A stretch of DNA of 64,000 bases, taken from JACVRW01 sp963819635 (GTDB lineage Bacteria; Actinomycetota; Thermoleophilia; Solirubrobacterales; Thermoleophilaceae). Made by a program: the position numbers and the translations under genes. The stretch spans positions 1 to 64,000 of the forward strand of contig CAWFWX010000001.1 of NCBI GenBank assembly GCA_963819635.1, in the 5' to 3' direction. Under the pieces are notes generated by a model. The model saw nothing but the letters and a program-made list of their open reading frames with translations. It was not told where the DNA came from and did not search any database. Every line of letters starts with the position of its first letter. Position 1 is the stretch's first letter. Shown piece by piece: positions 11,465 through 20,552 of this stretch.

Positions 11465-12244
11465 CTAGCGAAGCAGGCCGATGTACTCGAGCTCGAGGCC
11501 GTCGGGGGAGAGCACGAACTCGGCGTCGCGAACTCGCGCGCCGGGCGCAAGGGCATCGGCCGGGCAGGTCGGGTCGTAGTACTTCTCGTCCTCCCCGTAC
11601 TCCTCTTCGTCGTCCTCTTCCTCGTCGTAGTCCTCGTCCTCTTCGAGGAGGTCGTCGTACTCCTCGTCCTCTACGTCCTCGTCCTCGCCGTACTCGTCCT
11701 CCTCGTAGACCGAGGCGGCGGCGCGGCGGCCATGACGCTTGCGCCGTGACAAGCCGGCGTAGTGGGCCTCGAGCTCGTTCTCGCTCTCACACTCGACCTC
11801 GGTGTCCGGTGTGACAAGGGCGCCCAGAGGGCCGCCCGCGGCCAGCTCGATGATCAGTACGCCCGCGTCGAGGGAAACGACCACTCCGGCGGCCTCCTTC
11901 CCGTCGGGCAGGCCGTCGCCGTCGCTATCGGGGTCGCGTGGGTCGTTGCCGGTCAGGTCCTCGCCGGCGTTGGTGAGGCCGTCACGATCGCGATCCTCGA
12001 GACCGTCGGGGCGGCCGTCACGATCGGAGTCACGGCTGCGAGGCTTGGTGCCCTCCTGCAGCTCGTTGCGGTTGTCGACGCGATCGCGATCCGGGTCGCC
12101 GTTCGTGCTCGCGCGCTTCACGGACAGGTGATGCTTGCGCTCCCAGCTGTCGGGAAGGCGGTCGCGATCGCGATCGCGCGCGGCGGCGGTCGACGGAACG
12201 ACCAGCGTGAGGGCAGCGATGACGAGGCCGATGAGTATCCGCAT
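11465..12244 (-). CDS. Secreted thrombospondin-type-3-like calcium-binding protein with Asp/Glu/Tyr-rich insert
   Basis: ATG 12244 gives a signal peptide (MRILIGLVIAALTLVVPSTA). Residues about 25-105 are DxDxDGxxD repeats (DSDRDGRPDGLEDRDRDGL, DSDGDGLPDGKE) of the thrombospondin type 3 kind that bind calcium. The following part (GVVVSLDAGVLIIELAAGG, then VTPDTEVECES) and the last 30 residues (CPADALAPGARVRDAEF, LELEYIGLL) look like the two halves of a DUF5666-type beta domain. Between the halves is an acidic stretch of about 45 residues made almost only of Asp, Glu and Tyr. Two cysteines flank it. No catalytic motif is visible, so function is unknown; calcium or metal binding at the cell surface is a guess. 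Confidence 0.7.
   Translation of the reverse strand: MRILIGLVIAALTLVVPSTAAARDRDRDRLPDSWERKHHLSVKRASTNGDPDRDRVDNRNELQEGTKPRSRDSDRDGRPDGLEDRDRDGLTNAGEDLTGNDPRDPDSDGDGLPDGKEAAGVVVSLDAGVLIIELAAGGPLGALVTPDTEVECESENELEAHYAGLSRRKRHGRRAAASVYEEDEYGEDEDVEDEEYDDLLEEDEDYDEEEDDEEEYGEDEKYYDPTCPADALAPGARVRDAEFVLSPDGLELEYIGLLR
11580..11712. repeat. Low-complexity GAGGA/TCCTC tract encoding the acidic insert
   Basis: On the + strand almost all bases are C, T and G in TCCTC/CGTC units; on the coding (minus) strand it reads as GAG, GAC, GAA and TAC codons. It is an irregular tract, not a perfect tandem repeat, and it lies wholly inside the acidic secreted protein. Such tracts change length easily by slippage, so the insert may vary between strains. 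Confidence 0.55.
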
Positions 12245-12294
12245 GCTTCCCCATCGGCGCCCGGGTGCCACTGCTTGCCGGCGTCCGCCGCGGC

Positions 12295-13080
12295 ATGGAC
12301 GAAAGCGCGAGTCGCGAGCCGGCGCCGCGTAAGCTGCCGCGGGTGCTGCGGCGCCTGTTCCCCAACCCCGGCGAGATCAGCCCTGAGGAGCTGATTAGCG
12401 GGCTCCGCCTGGGCGAGCGCGCACCCGCCGAACGCCCGTACGTGGTGCTGAACATGGTGGCGACGCTCGACGGCAAGGCCACCGTCGAGGGGCGCACCCG
12501 CGCGATGTCGAGCGAGGCCGACCGCGTGCTCTTCCACCACCTGCGCACCCAGGTCGACGCGGTGCTCGTCGGCGCGACCACGGTGGCCGTCGAGGGCTAC
12601 GGCAGGATCGCGAAGTCGGACGAGCTGCGGGCCAAGCGCGAGCGCGAGGGACTGATGCCCGACGCCCTTGCGGTGGTGGCCAGCGCGCGTCTCACCCTTC
12701 CGGCGGAGGCCAAGCTGCTGCACGAGACGGGGCAGCGTGTTGTGATCGCCACCGGCAGCGAGGAGGAGCTCGGGGGCGTCACCGCGGACGTGGAATATCT
12801 CCGTGTGGGCGACGACCTGCCCGTACTCCTCGCCCGCCTGCGCGAGGAGCACGGGGTGCGCTCGGTGCTGTGCGAGGGCGGTCCCACGCTCAACTCGCAC
12901 CTATTCGCAGCGGGTCTCGTGGACGAGCTGTTCCTCAGCGTCTCGCCGAAGATCAGCGGCGGGACCGGGGCCCCGACGATCGTTGAGGGCAGGCCGCTGA
13001 TGCAGCCCCGCGAGGCCAGACTGATTTGGCTCTACGAAGCCGAAGGCGACCTGTTTGGGCGCTGGGGTTTCGCGGGCTGA
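12295..13080 (+). CDS. RibD C-terminal/dihydrofolate-reductase-fold family reductase
   Basis: 261 residues from ATG 12295 (an earlier start at 12265 is possible). The fold is that of the RibD reductase domain: LNMVATLDGKATVEGRTRAM near the N-terminus, VDAVLVGATTVAVEGYGRI, and the C-terminal LCEGGPTLNSHLFAAGLVDE that binds substrate and NADPH. No deaminase domain is present, so this is a stand-alone reductase. Family members reduce the ribosylamino-pyrimidine of riboflavin synthesis or related pteridine-like compounds. No other riboflavin gene is nearby, so the substrate is uncertain. It diverges from the acidic secreted protein across a 50-base gap. Confidence 0.78.
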   Translation: MDESASREPAPRKLPRVLRRLFPNPGEISPEELISGLRLGERAPAERPYVVLNMVATLDGKATVEGRTRAMSSEADRVLFHHLRTQVDAVLVGATTVAVEGYGRIAKSDELRAKREREGLMPDALAVVASARLTLPAEAKLLHETGQRVVIATGSEEELGGVTADVEYLRVGDDLPVLLARLREEHGVRSVLCEGGPTLNSHLFAAGLVDELFLSVSPKISGGTGAPTIVEGRPLMQPREARLIWLYEAEGDLFGRWGFAG

Positions 13081-13146
13081 CCGGCTGCAGCTTCCCTTGC
13101 AACTGCTGCCCTTTTCGAGCCCTTCCGCTACATATCTAACCCTCGC

Positions 13147-13971
13147 ATGGCTGCGCCAAGCACCCAGGCGACGGGGGCTCGCGAGCAGCGGCCAAAGCCG
13201 CCTGTGCCGGACGTCCCCGTCGTTCACCTTCAAGACGTCACAAAGGTCTACGACGGCGGGTCCGTCGGGCTCGAGGGCGCCTCGATGCGCGTCGGTCGCG
13301 GGGAGTTCGTCTTCCTGGTCGGTCCCACGGGCTGCGGCAAGTCCACCTGCATCCGCCTGCTGCTCAAGGAGATCGAGCCGACCAAGGGGGAGATCTTCAT
13401 CGCCGGCCGCGGCCTCGGCGAGATCGAGCGCAAGCGCGTGCCGTACCTGCGGCGGAACATCGGCGTCGTCTTCCAGGACTACAAGCTGCTGCCGAACCGC
13501 ACGGTGTACGACAACGTCGCCTACTCGCTGCAGGTGATCGGCGAGTCGCGCGAGGAGATCCGCCGCAAGGTGCCCGACATCCTGCGGCTGGTCGGGCTCT
13601 CCACCAAGCTGCACAACTACCCGGACGAGCTGTCGGGCGGCGAGCAGCAGCGCGTCTCGATCGCCCGCGCCTTCGTGAATCACCCGCCGCTGCTGCTCTG
13701 CGACGAGCCGACCGGCAACCTCGACCCCGAGACCTCGATCGGGATCATGCAGCTGATCTACCGCATCAACCGCACCGGCACGACCGTGATCGTGGCCACC
13801 CACGACAAGGAGATGGTCGACAAGATGCGCCGGCGCGTGGTCGAGCTGCGCGAGGGGCGCATCATCCGCGACGAGCAGTCCGGCCTCTACCGCCCGGACG
13901 AGTCCACGTCCGAGTTCGCGATCCGCCTGCGCGGCGAGATGGGCATCGGGCCCGAGGGCAGCCCGCACTAG
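13147..13971 (+). CDS. ftsE: Cell division ATP-binding protein FtsE
   Basis: ATPase of the FtsEX complex, an ABC-fold system that activates cell-wall hydrolases at the division site. 274 residues: a 25-residue polar N-terminal tail precedes the usual start of the domain (VVHLQDVTKVYDGG). Walker A is GPTGCGKST, signature LSGGEQQRVSIARA, Walker B LLLCDEPTGNLD, H-loop VATHDKEM. The tail after RRVVELREGRI is longer than in Escherichia coli FtsE, as in other actinobacteria. No frame breaks. ftsX starts two bases after the stop, so the two are certainly one operon, with the CtpA-type protease next. Confidence 0.95.
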   Translation: MAAPSTQATGAREQRPKPPVPDVPVVHLQDVTKVYDGGSVGLEGASMRVGRGEFVFLVGPTGCGKSTCIRLLLKEIEPTKGEIFIAGRGLGEIERKRVPYLRRNIGVVFQDYKLLPNRTVYDNVAYSLQVIGESREEIRRKVPDILRLVGLSTKLHNYPDELSGGEQQRVSIARAFVNHPPLLLCDEPTGNLDPETSIGIMQLIYRINRTGTTVIVATHDKEMVDKMRRRVVELREGRIIRDEQSGLYRPDESTSEFAIRLRGEMGIGPEGSPH

Positions 13972-13973
13972 CC

Positions 13974-14860
13974 ATGCACTGGACGTTCTTCCTCAAGGAG
14001 GCGCTGCGTGGCCTCTCCCGCAGCTCGGCGCCCGCGCTGGCCGCGACGCTCACGGTGCTGCTGACCGCGCTGGTGCTCGGCGTCTTCATCCCGATCGTGC
14101 AGGCCACGACCGGCACCGCCAACGAGGTGCGCAGCCGCGTGGTGGTCGACGTCTACATCGCCGACGACGCGACCGAGACGCGAGCGCGACCAGCTCGAGA
14201 GCTCCATCGAGGACACCGCCAACGTCAAGTCGGTCGAGTTCATCTCCAAGGAGGAGGGCCTCGAGACGGCCAAGGAGAAGAACCCGCAAGGCCTTCGACG
14301 AGGGCACCGCGCTGCTCGGCCGCAACCCGCTGCCGGACCTCTACCGCGTCACTCCCGAGGACCCGGACCAGATCCAGGCGATCGTCGACGAGCATGCGCG
14401 GACTCCGGCCTCTCCGGCCGTCGACGAGGTGCGCAACCGGGAGTCGGACACCGACAAGATCCTGTCGGCCACGGGCCTCGTGAAGATCCTCACCACGGGA
14501 CTCGCGGTGCTGCTGGTGTTCGCCTCGATCGCGCTGATCGCCAACACGATCCGGCTCTCGATCTTCGCGCGCCGCCGCGAGGTGGAGGTCATGAAGCTGG
14601 TCGGCGCCACGAACTGGTTCATCCGCTGGCCGTTCGTGATCGAGGGCGTGATCGTCGGGCTGATGGGCGGGATCCTGGCGGTGCTGCTGCTGACGATCGC
14701 CAAGGAGACGTTCATCGACCCGCTCGAAGAGCGCTTCGCGCTGCTCGCCGCGCCGGACACGATCGACTTCCCGCTGCTGGTCGTCCTGCTGATGCTGTCG
14801 TGCGTGGCCGTCTCGGCCGCGGGCAGCGGCATCACGCTCCGGCGCTTCCTCCGCGTCTAG
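13974..14860 (+). CDS. ftsX: Cell division protein FtsX (two apparent frameshifts)
   Basis: Membrane partner of FtsE. The sequence shows one N-terminal membrane segment (ALAATLTVLLTALVLGVFIP), an extracytoplasmic domain, and a C-terminal permease half with three membrane segments (ILTTGLAVLLVFASIALIA; IEGVIVGLMGGILAVLLL; LLVVLLMLSCVAVSAAGS), the standard FtsX layout. The conserved cytoplasmic element RRREVEVMKLVGATNWFIRW is intact. The frame breaks near 14183 and 14289, one extra base each, inside the extracytoplasmic domain; downstream coding resumes cleanly to TAG 14860. Joined length is about 295 residues, normal for FtsX. Confidence 0.9.
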
Positions 14861-14879
14861 CTAGCCTTCTCGGTCCGCC

Positions 14880-16065
14880 GTGAACGCCGTCCGCACCGCC
14901 ACGCTAGCCCTTGCCTGCGCCCTGCTCGCGCTGACTGCGGGGCTGTGGCTCGGGGGCCATCCCGAGGCCCTACCCGGGCCCCCTGCGCGATGCCTTCGTG
15001 GACGACGACGCAGGCCGTCCGCGCCGAGCTGATCGACTCGATCGAGGACAACTTCATCCGCGAGGTCGATGGCGACGATCTCGAGCAGCAGCTCGCTCAA
15101 GGGCATCGTGGGGGCGCTCGACGACCGCTTCTCCAACTACCTGACGCCCGAGCGAGGCGCGCAAGTTCGAGCAGGGGCTCTCGGGCAAGTTCGAGGGGGT
15201 CGGCATGAACGTGGAGGAGGACCAGCGCGGCCTCAAGGTGCTGGGCGTCTTCGAGCGGCTCGCCGGCCGAGAAGGCGGGGATCCGCGAGGGCGAGCTGAT
15301 CACCGAGGTCAACGGGCGCTCGATCGCGGGTGTGGACTCCAGCGTCTCCACCGCCCGCATCAAGGGCCCGCCGGGCACCAAGGTGAGGCTCGCGGTGGTC
15401 GCCCCGACGCTCGAAGCGCACGCGCGAGCTCGTCGTCGAGCGCGCCGAGATCGACGTGCCGGTGGCCGAGAGCCGCATCGTCGAGCACGACGGGACGAAG
15501 CTCGGCGTGGTGACGCTGTTCACCTTCGCGCAGGACGGGACGCACGGCCAGCTGCGGCGGCACGTCGAGCGCGTTCTGGGCCGCGGCGCCGACGGCATCG
15601 TGCTCGACCTGCGCGGCAACGGCGGAGGCCTGCTGCAGGAGGCGGTGCTGGTGGCGAGCATCTTCATCGAGGACGGGGTCGTCGTGTCCACCGACGGGCG
15701 CACCAAGCCCGAGCGCGAGTTCGAGGCCGAGGGCGACGCGATCTCCGACGAGGTGCCGGTCGTGGTGCTCGTGGACGGCGGCTCGGCGAGCGCGTCCGAG
15801 ATCGTGACCGGCGCACTGCGCGACCGGACAGCGGCCGACGATCGTCGGCACGCGGACCTTCGGCAAGGGCGTGTTCCAGGAGGTCGAGCAGCTCTCGAAC
15901 GGCGGCGTGCTCGACCTGACCGTGGGCCGTTACTACCTGCCGAGCGGCGAGAACATCTCCGACAAGGGGATCAAGCCGTCGGTGCGCGCGCGGGACAGGC
16001 CGCGCACCGAGCGCGACGAGGCGCTGCCGATCGCGCTCGACGTCCTGGCGCGCGAAACCCGGTGA
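14880..16065 (+). CDS. S41-family C-terminal processing peptidase, CtpA-like (many frameshifts)
   Basis: Periplasmic or secreted serine protease with a PDZ domain. GTG 14880 gives a signal-anchor (NAVRTATLALACALLALTAG). Pieces in different frames join into a normal CtpA: a tail-specific helix region (LIDSIEDNFIREVDGDD), PDZ domain (GKFEGVGMNVEED, then AGIREGELITEVNGRS), protease core with catalytic Ser in DGGSASASEIVTGA and Lys in RTFGKGVFQ, and the end LSNGGVLDLTVGRYYLPSGE. At least seven single-base insertions lie near 14975, 15010, 15093, 15152, 15255, 15412 and 15832. The stop overlaps the next gene start (GTGA). Position after ftsEX suggests a role in envelope or division-linked proteolysis. 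Confidence 0.85.
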
Positions 16066-17815
16066 GCCGTCCCCCCAGGCGCTCGCGCGAGCCGCTGCGG
16101 GTCGGGGTGCTTGCCAAGAAGGGGCGCTTCCTGGTGGCCGAGCCGCTCTTCGAGCGCGGCGCCCAGGTGACGGTGGACTCCGCGGGACGCACCGCTGCGT
16201 CTGTCGGCGACCTGGTGCTGCTCGGCGTCCGGCAAGCGCGGCGCCCGCGTCTCGCGCGTGATCGGGCGGCCGGACGTGGCACGCGACGTGATCGAGGGGC
16301 TGATGCTCGATCGCGGCCTGCACCGCGCGCACCCGCGGCGCGCCGCGGCGGAGGCCGAGGAGGCCTCGCGCTCGCCGCGTCGGGGCCGACGCACGGGTGG
16401 ACATGCGCGAGCTGCCGACCTTCACGATCGACCCGCCCGACGCGCGCGACTTCGACGACGCGGTGTCGGCGGAGCGCGCGGGCGAGACGGGTGCGGCTGT
16501 GGGTCCACATCGCCGACGTGAGCGCCTACGTGCGACCCGGGGGTGCGCTGGACGGTGAGGCCTTCCGGCGCGGCTGCAGCGTCTACGTGCCGGGAGCGGT
16601 CGAGCCGATGTTGCCCGACGTGCTCTCGAGCGACGTCTGCAGCCTGCGCCCGGGGGAAGACCGGCTGGCGGTGACGGTGCAGATGGAGCTCTCCGGCGCG
16701 AGCGTCGAGAAGGTGGAGTTCCACCGCTCGCTGATCCGAAGCGACGCCCGACTCACCTACCCGCAGGTGGACGCCGTGTTCGAGGGGTCCGAGCGGGCGG
16801 AGGAACCCTGGGCCGAGCCTCTCGCGCTCGCCCGCGCTGTCGCCTCCGAGCTCGCCGCGCGCCGAGACTCGCTCGAGGTGGCCTCGGCCGAGCCCTCGTT
16901 CGAGTTCGACGAGCAGGGTCGGGTGACCGGGGTTCACGCCGAGGAGCAGACGGAGTCACACGGGCTGATCGAGCAGCTGATGGTGCTGGCGAACGAGCAG
17001 GTGGCGGGCTACCTGGCGGACCGCCGGCTGCCGACCCTCTACCGCGTCCACGAGAAGCCGGATCCCTCGGCGGTCGCCTTCATGATCGAGCAGCTCGCCT
17101 CGCTCGAGGTCCCGACCCCGCCGCTGCCCAAGCAGATGAGCCCGCAGCAGGCGGCCGAGGTGGCCGCGGAGTCCTCGCGGCTCGCCGCCGAGTACGCACG
17201 CAACAGCGGCCGGGGCCGCCACGCCTTCGGCACGCTCGTGCTGCGCTCGCTCAAGCAGGCGTTCTACACACCGAAGAACCTGGGGCACGCGGGCCTTGGC
17301 TCGGAGCGCTACTGCCACTTCACCTCGCCGATCCGGCGCTACCCGGACCTGGTCGCACACCGCGCGCTGCTCCAGGGGCTCGGTATCGACGACGCCGCGG
17401 CGCCGGCGCACGAGCTCGACGAGGCCGGGATCGTGTCGAGCGCCGCCGAGCGAGAGGCGATGGCGATCGAGCGCGACGCCGACGACGTGTGCCTGGCCTT
17501 CCTGCTCGAGCGCGAGCTGTCCGAGCACGATCCGGCGGAGCCGCCGGCCTTCGAGGGCGAGGTGGTGGGCCTGATCGCGGCGGGGGCCTTCGTGCGCTTC
17601 GGACGGAGGGGGCCGCCGGCCGAACGAGGGCTACGAGGGCATGCTTCCGGTGCGCCGCCTGCGCGGCTGGTGGGAGCTCAACGAGCTGGGCACCGCGCTC
17701 GTCTCGGCGACTCGAGCCGCGAGCTACGGCTGGGGGACCCGGTCGAGGTCGCGGTCTCGCGGGTCGACGCGCCGCGCGGCCGCGTCGACCTGACTTCGAG
17801 CTCAGCGCAAGCTAG
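16062..17815 (+). CDS. rnr: RNase II/RNase R family 3'-5' exoribonuclease (several frameshifts)
   Basis: Processive RNA degradation enzyme. GTG 16062 begins SRPPRRSREPLRVGVLAKKG. The catalytic RNB domain carries IDPPDARDFDDAVS (metal-binding aspartates), VHIADVSAYV, and the signature HFTSPIRRYPDLVAHR. A C-terminal S1 domain ends VAVSRVDAPRGRVDL, and TAG 17813-17815 is reached after restoring one missing base (DFELSAS). Breaks lie near 16228, 16372, 16488, 17610, 17700 and 17780. About 585 residues, shorter than Escherichia coli RNase R (813): the N-terminal helix-turn-helix and first cold-shock domain are absent. Neighbouring smpB and ssrA fit a role with trans-translation, since RNase R degrades tmRNA-released messages. 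Confidence 0.88.
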
Positions 17816-17826
17816 TCTCGCGCGCG

Positions 17827-18672
17827 GTGAGAAACCGCGCCGTCCACATCGATCTGTCGTCGCTGCGCTCGCCCTTGCTCCCGGCGGCGGCCGCCGCCCC
17901 GGTGGAGGAGGTTGTCACCTCGGGGCAGGTCACGGCCACGCTCAGCTACGACAAGCGCGCGGACGGCACGTACCGCGACTTCCGCGCCAGGGTCGAGCGC
18001 GCGGGGCAGACGCTCGTGGACGAGGCGCTTCCCGAGGGCTGTGGGACCTGCTTCGCCATGCCCGGAAACGCCGGGCGCCGGGGAGAAGTCGATCGTGGCC
18101 CGGGACCTCGACGCGCGACGGCGAGCCCGAGGTGGTCGTGTCGCTCTACACGGGCGGGGCGCACTGCTGCACGATCTCGACGCTGTACGGCTTCCAGGCG
18201 GCGACCGGGGACTACAGGCGGGTGCGCCGCAACTGGCGCGACGCGGGCTTCCGGCTGCGCGACATCGGGCGCGACGGGAGCGTGGAGTTCGACAGCCGCG
18301 ACGCACGCTTCGCGTACGCCTTCGCGTCCTACGCGGAGTCATTCCTGCCGCTGCAGATCTTCCGCTATCGCGCGCGGCCGGCTCGTGGACGAGACGACCG
18401 ACTTCAAGCGGCTCGTGCGCAGGGACGCCAAGCGCGCCCTGCGCCTCTACCGGCGCTATCGCAATCGACAGCGACGTAAACCCGCGCGGCTTCCTGGCCG
18501 GCTGGGTGGCGGACAAGTACCGGCTCGGGCAGCGGCGGCAAGGCCAACCGCGCACTGGAGCGGGCGCTGCGGCGCGGCCAGCTGGGCAAGACGGCCCCGT
18601 TCCAGGTCGGGCCCGGCGGACCGCCGCTACGTGAAGCAGCTGAAGCGCTTCCTGCGGCAGCTCGGCTACTAG
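17827..18672 (+). CDS. Hypothetical secreted protein, FG-GAP-like motif (frameshifted)
   Basis: GTG 17827. An N-terminal hydrophobic stretch (LLPAAAAAP) is only a weak export signal. After joining frames the core reads LDADGEPEVVVSLYTGGAHC, then CTISTLYGFQAATGDYRRV, NWRDAGFRLRDIGRDG and RFAYAFASYAESFLPLQIFR, with a C-terminal helical part (KRALRLYRRYR; RYVKQLKRFLRQLGY). The DADGEPEVVV element resembles a single FG-GAP/VCBS repeat, and the GAHCC pair of cysteines is notable. Breaks occur near 18075, 18105, 18375, 18470, 18525 and 18605. I do not recognise a family with known function. It lies between the exoribonuclease and smpB, 16 bases from smpB. Confidence 0.6.
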   Translation: MRNRAVHIDLSSLRSPLLPAAAAAPVEEVVTSGQVTATLSYDKRADGTYRDFRARVERAGQTLVDEALPEGCGTCFAMPGNAGRRGEVDRGPGPRRATASPRWSCRSTRAGRTAARSRRCTASRRRPGTTGGCAATGATRASGCATSGATGAWSSTAATHASRTPSRPTRSHSCRCRSSAIARGRLVDETTDFKRLVRRDAKRALRLYRRYRNRQRRKPARLPGRLGGGQVPARAAAARPTAHWSGRCGAASWARRPRSRSGPADRRYVKQLKRFLRQLGY

Positions 18673-18688
18673 CTGCCAACCTTTCGGG

Positions 18689-19172
18689 ATGGCCAAGAAG
18701 GGCAAGCGCAAGGCCGCTCCCGGCGACGTCGCCACGAATCGCCAGGCGAGCTACCGCTACAACCTGCTCGAGAAGTGGGAGGCGGGCATGGTGCTCGAGG
18801 GCTCCGAGGTCAAGTCGCTCCGCGACGGCGGCGTGCAGCTCAAGGACGCCTACGCCGAGGTGCGGGACGGCGAGGTCTGGCTCCAGAACCTGTACATCGC
18901 CCCCTACAAGCCCGCCGCGCGCGAGAACCACGACCCCGAGCGGCCCGCGCAAGCTGCTGCTGCACCGCACGCGAGATCGAGCGGCTGATCGGCAAGACCG
19001 CCGGAGAAGGGCCTGACGCTCGTGCCCACGCGCATCTACTTCAAGGGCCCGCGCGCGAAGGTCGAGATCGCGCTGGCGCAAGGGCAAGGACCTCTACGAC
19101 AAGCGCCGCGACCTCAAGGCCAAGGACCAGCGGCGCGAGATCGACCGGGCGCTGGCCGAGCCGGCTCGCTGA
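18689..19172 (+). CDS. smpB: SsrA-binding protein SmpB (four frameshifts)
   Basis: Partner of tmRNA in rescue of stalled ribosomes. ATG 18689 gives MAKKGKRKAAPGDVATNRQA; the conserved core KWEAGMVLEGSEVKSLRDG, VQLKDAYAEVRDGEVWLQN and YIAPYK is clear. The rest (RKLLLH, REIERLIGKT, EKGLTLVPTRIYFKG, DLYDKRRDLKAKDQRREI) needs removal of one extra base each near 18950, 18970, 19003 and 19080. The joined product of about 160 residues is full length and keeps the basic C-terminal tail. The gene ssrA lies about 1 kb downstream in the same direction, separated by a convergent protease gene. Confidence 0.92.
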
Positions 19173-20049
19173 CAGACGTCGTCGAAGTCGCGCTCGAGGA
19201 AGGTGGCGTCCATGCCCGACCGCCAGCAGCGCCGCCAGCCCGATGTAGACGGCGGCCACGCGCCAGCCGCGTGGCCGGGCGGCACGCGGTGGTACTCGCG
19301 CGACTCGGGCTCGTTGCGCGCCTTCCAGCGGCGCCAGGTCTCGAGGCCGCCGAAGCAGCAGGATCAGGAGCATGATCGGGTTCGGGAAGACGAACGTCGC
19401 GGCGACCAGCAGCCCGAAGCCGACGAGCCACATCCACGGCGACAGCGCCGCCATCGCCCGCCCGCCGTCGAGCGGCAGCACCGGCAGCAGGTTGAACAGG
19501 TTGAGGAAGAAGCCGACGAAGGCGAGCGCCTTGAACAGCTCGTCGCCGGTGAGCTCGTAGAGCGCCGAGCGGTACGAGGGCGCCCAGCGACCCGAGCACC
19601 GGGCCGGCCAGGCCCGACGCGCGCCTCGGCCGCGGCGTCCTTCGGCATCTCCTTCATCGCCACGAGCGCGCCGAGGAACGGGATGAACATCGGCGCGCTG
19701 GCCTTGATCCCCTCGCGCCGCAGCTGGATCACGTGCCCCATCTCGTGGACCAGCAGCAGGAGCACGAAGCCGACCGCGAACTTCCAGCCCCAGATCAGCG
19801 CGTAGGCCGCCGATCGACACCAGCATCGTGGCCGAGGTGGTGAACAGCTTGAGCTTGGGCAGCAGGAGCAGCAGCGCCTTGAGCTTCGCCCCGAACTTGA
19901 GCAGCACCAGGCCGAGCGGCCGCAAGCGGCCCCAGCCAGCGCCGCCAGCGCGGCGGGCGCCTGACCGGCTCCGGCTCGTAGGCGGGCGGGTAGTACGCCG
20001 GCGGCTCGCTGGCGGGGGCCCAACCGGGGGTTTCGGGGCGAGTGTCCAC
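19173..20049 (-). CDS. M50 (site-2-type) zinc metalloprotease, multi-pass membrane protein (frameshifted)
   Basis: Intramembrane or membrane-bound metalloprotease. Zinc site HEMGH in LLVHEMGHVIQLRREG, and the second family motif NLLPVLPLDGGRAM carrying the metal-ligand Asp. Membrane segments are LVLLKFGAKLKALLLLLPKL, GWKFAVGFVLLLLVHEMGHV, ALAFVGFFLNLFNLLPV and PWMWLVGFGLLVAATFVF. A Pro/Tyr-rich cytosolic N-terminus (EPPAYYPPAYEPEP) precedes them. GTG 20049 is chosen because an ATG at 20112 would cover the tmRNA promoter. Several one-base breaks lie near 19925, 19805, 19620, 19590 and 19340. The 3' end converges with smpB and its exact stop is unclear because of the indels. Such proteases often cleave anti-sigma factors; no substrate is visible here. 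Confidence 0.8.
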
Positions 20050-20096
20050 TGCAACCAATTGTGGCAACGCGGAACGAGATATCTCGAAGCTGCGCC

Positions 20097-20102
20097 TACA
20101 AT
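20097..20102 (+). promoter_or_regulatory. Candidate -10 element (TACAAT) of ssrA
   Basis: TACAAT lies 14 bases before the mature tmRNA 5' end. No good -35 hexamer at 16-18 bases is seen. The predicted start near 20110 would leave a short leader removed by RNase P. Confidence 0.5.
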
Positions 20103-20116
20103 GGTGAAGCACATAC

Positions 20117-20483
20117 GGGGGCGTACTAGCTTCGACGTGGAGCTGTTGCGTCTCGATGTTGCGAGTCGAGGATCCGGGTTGGCCTCGTAAAAAAATCCCG
20201 GAACCAATAAGTGCGAACTCTGATCATGAGTTCGCCCTCGCTGCCTAAATAGCGCGAGGGAGTCGCACCGGGCAGCCCGCGGCCCGGGTTCGCGGCTTCA
20301 GCTAGCGGGCTCACCCCGACGGCAGGACCTTCGGCCCGACGGGGACAACTTCAGGAAGGTATGGCGCCGGGGACGTGCCCCGCGGATCGACCGAACCGGA
20401 CGCCGAGATCCGACTCCGCGGGAACGCTCGTAGACGCATCGAGGCAGGTTCCGCGGACGTGGGTGCAATTCCGACCGCCTCCA
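20117..20483 (+). ncRNA. ssrA: Transfer-messenger RNA (tmRNA)
   Basis: Rescues stalled ribosomes with SmpB and tags the nascent chain. The acceptor stem pairs GGGGGCG (20117-20123) with CGCCTCC (20476-20482), followed by discriminator A; the 3' CCA is not encoded. The tag frame at 20213-20248 reads GCG AAC TCT GAT CAT GAG TTC GCC CTC GCT GCC TAA, giving ANSDHEFALAA, with the usual A-rich approach (CCAATAAGT) before the resume codon. The tRNA-like 3' arm TGCAATT loop precedes the acceptor strand, and several GC hairpins between fit the pseudoknots. Length of about 367 nt is normal. smpB nearby supports the call. Confidence 0.93.
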
Positions 20484-20514
20484 TTCGCTGCCTTGGCCAC
20501 CCGTTAGCCGAAGG

Positions 20515-20540
20515 CCCGCCGGCCGACGGGCGGGGTCTTG
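20515..20540 (+). terminator. Candidate intrinsic terminator of ssrA
   Basis: CCCGCC (20515-20520), 8-base loop, GGCGGG (20529-20534), then GTCTTG. The stem is strong but the T tract is short, as is usual in GC-rich genomes. Confidence 0.45.
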
Positions 20541-20552
20541 TACCTTCGCTGG

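Noticed and set aside
11580..11712. Possible CRISPR or tandem repeat
   Set aside because: The units are irregular, have no spacers and lie wholly inside a coding frame for acidic residues.
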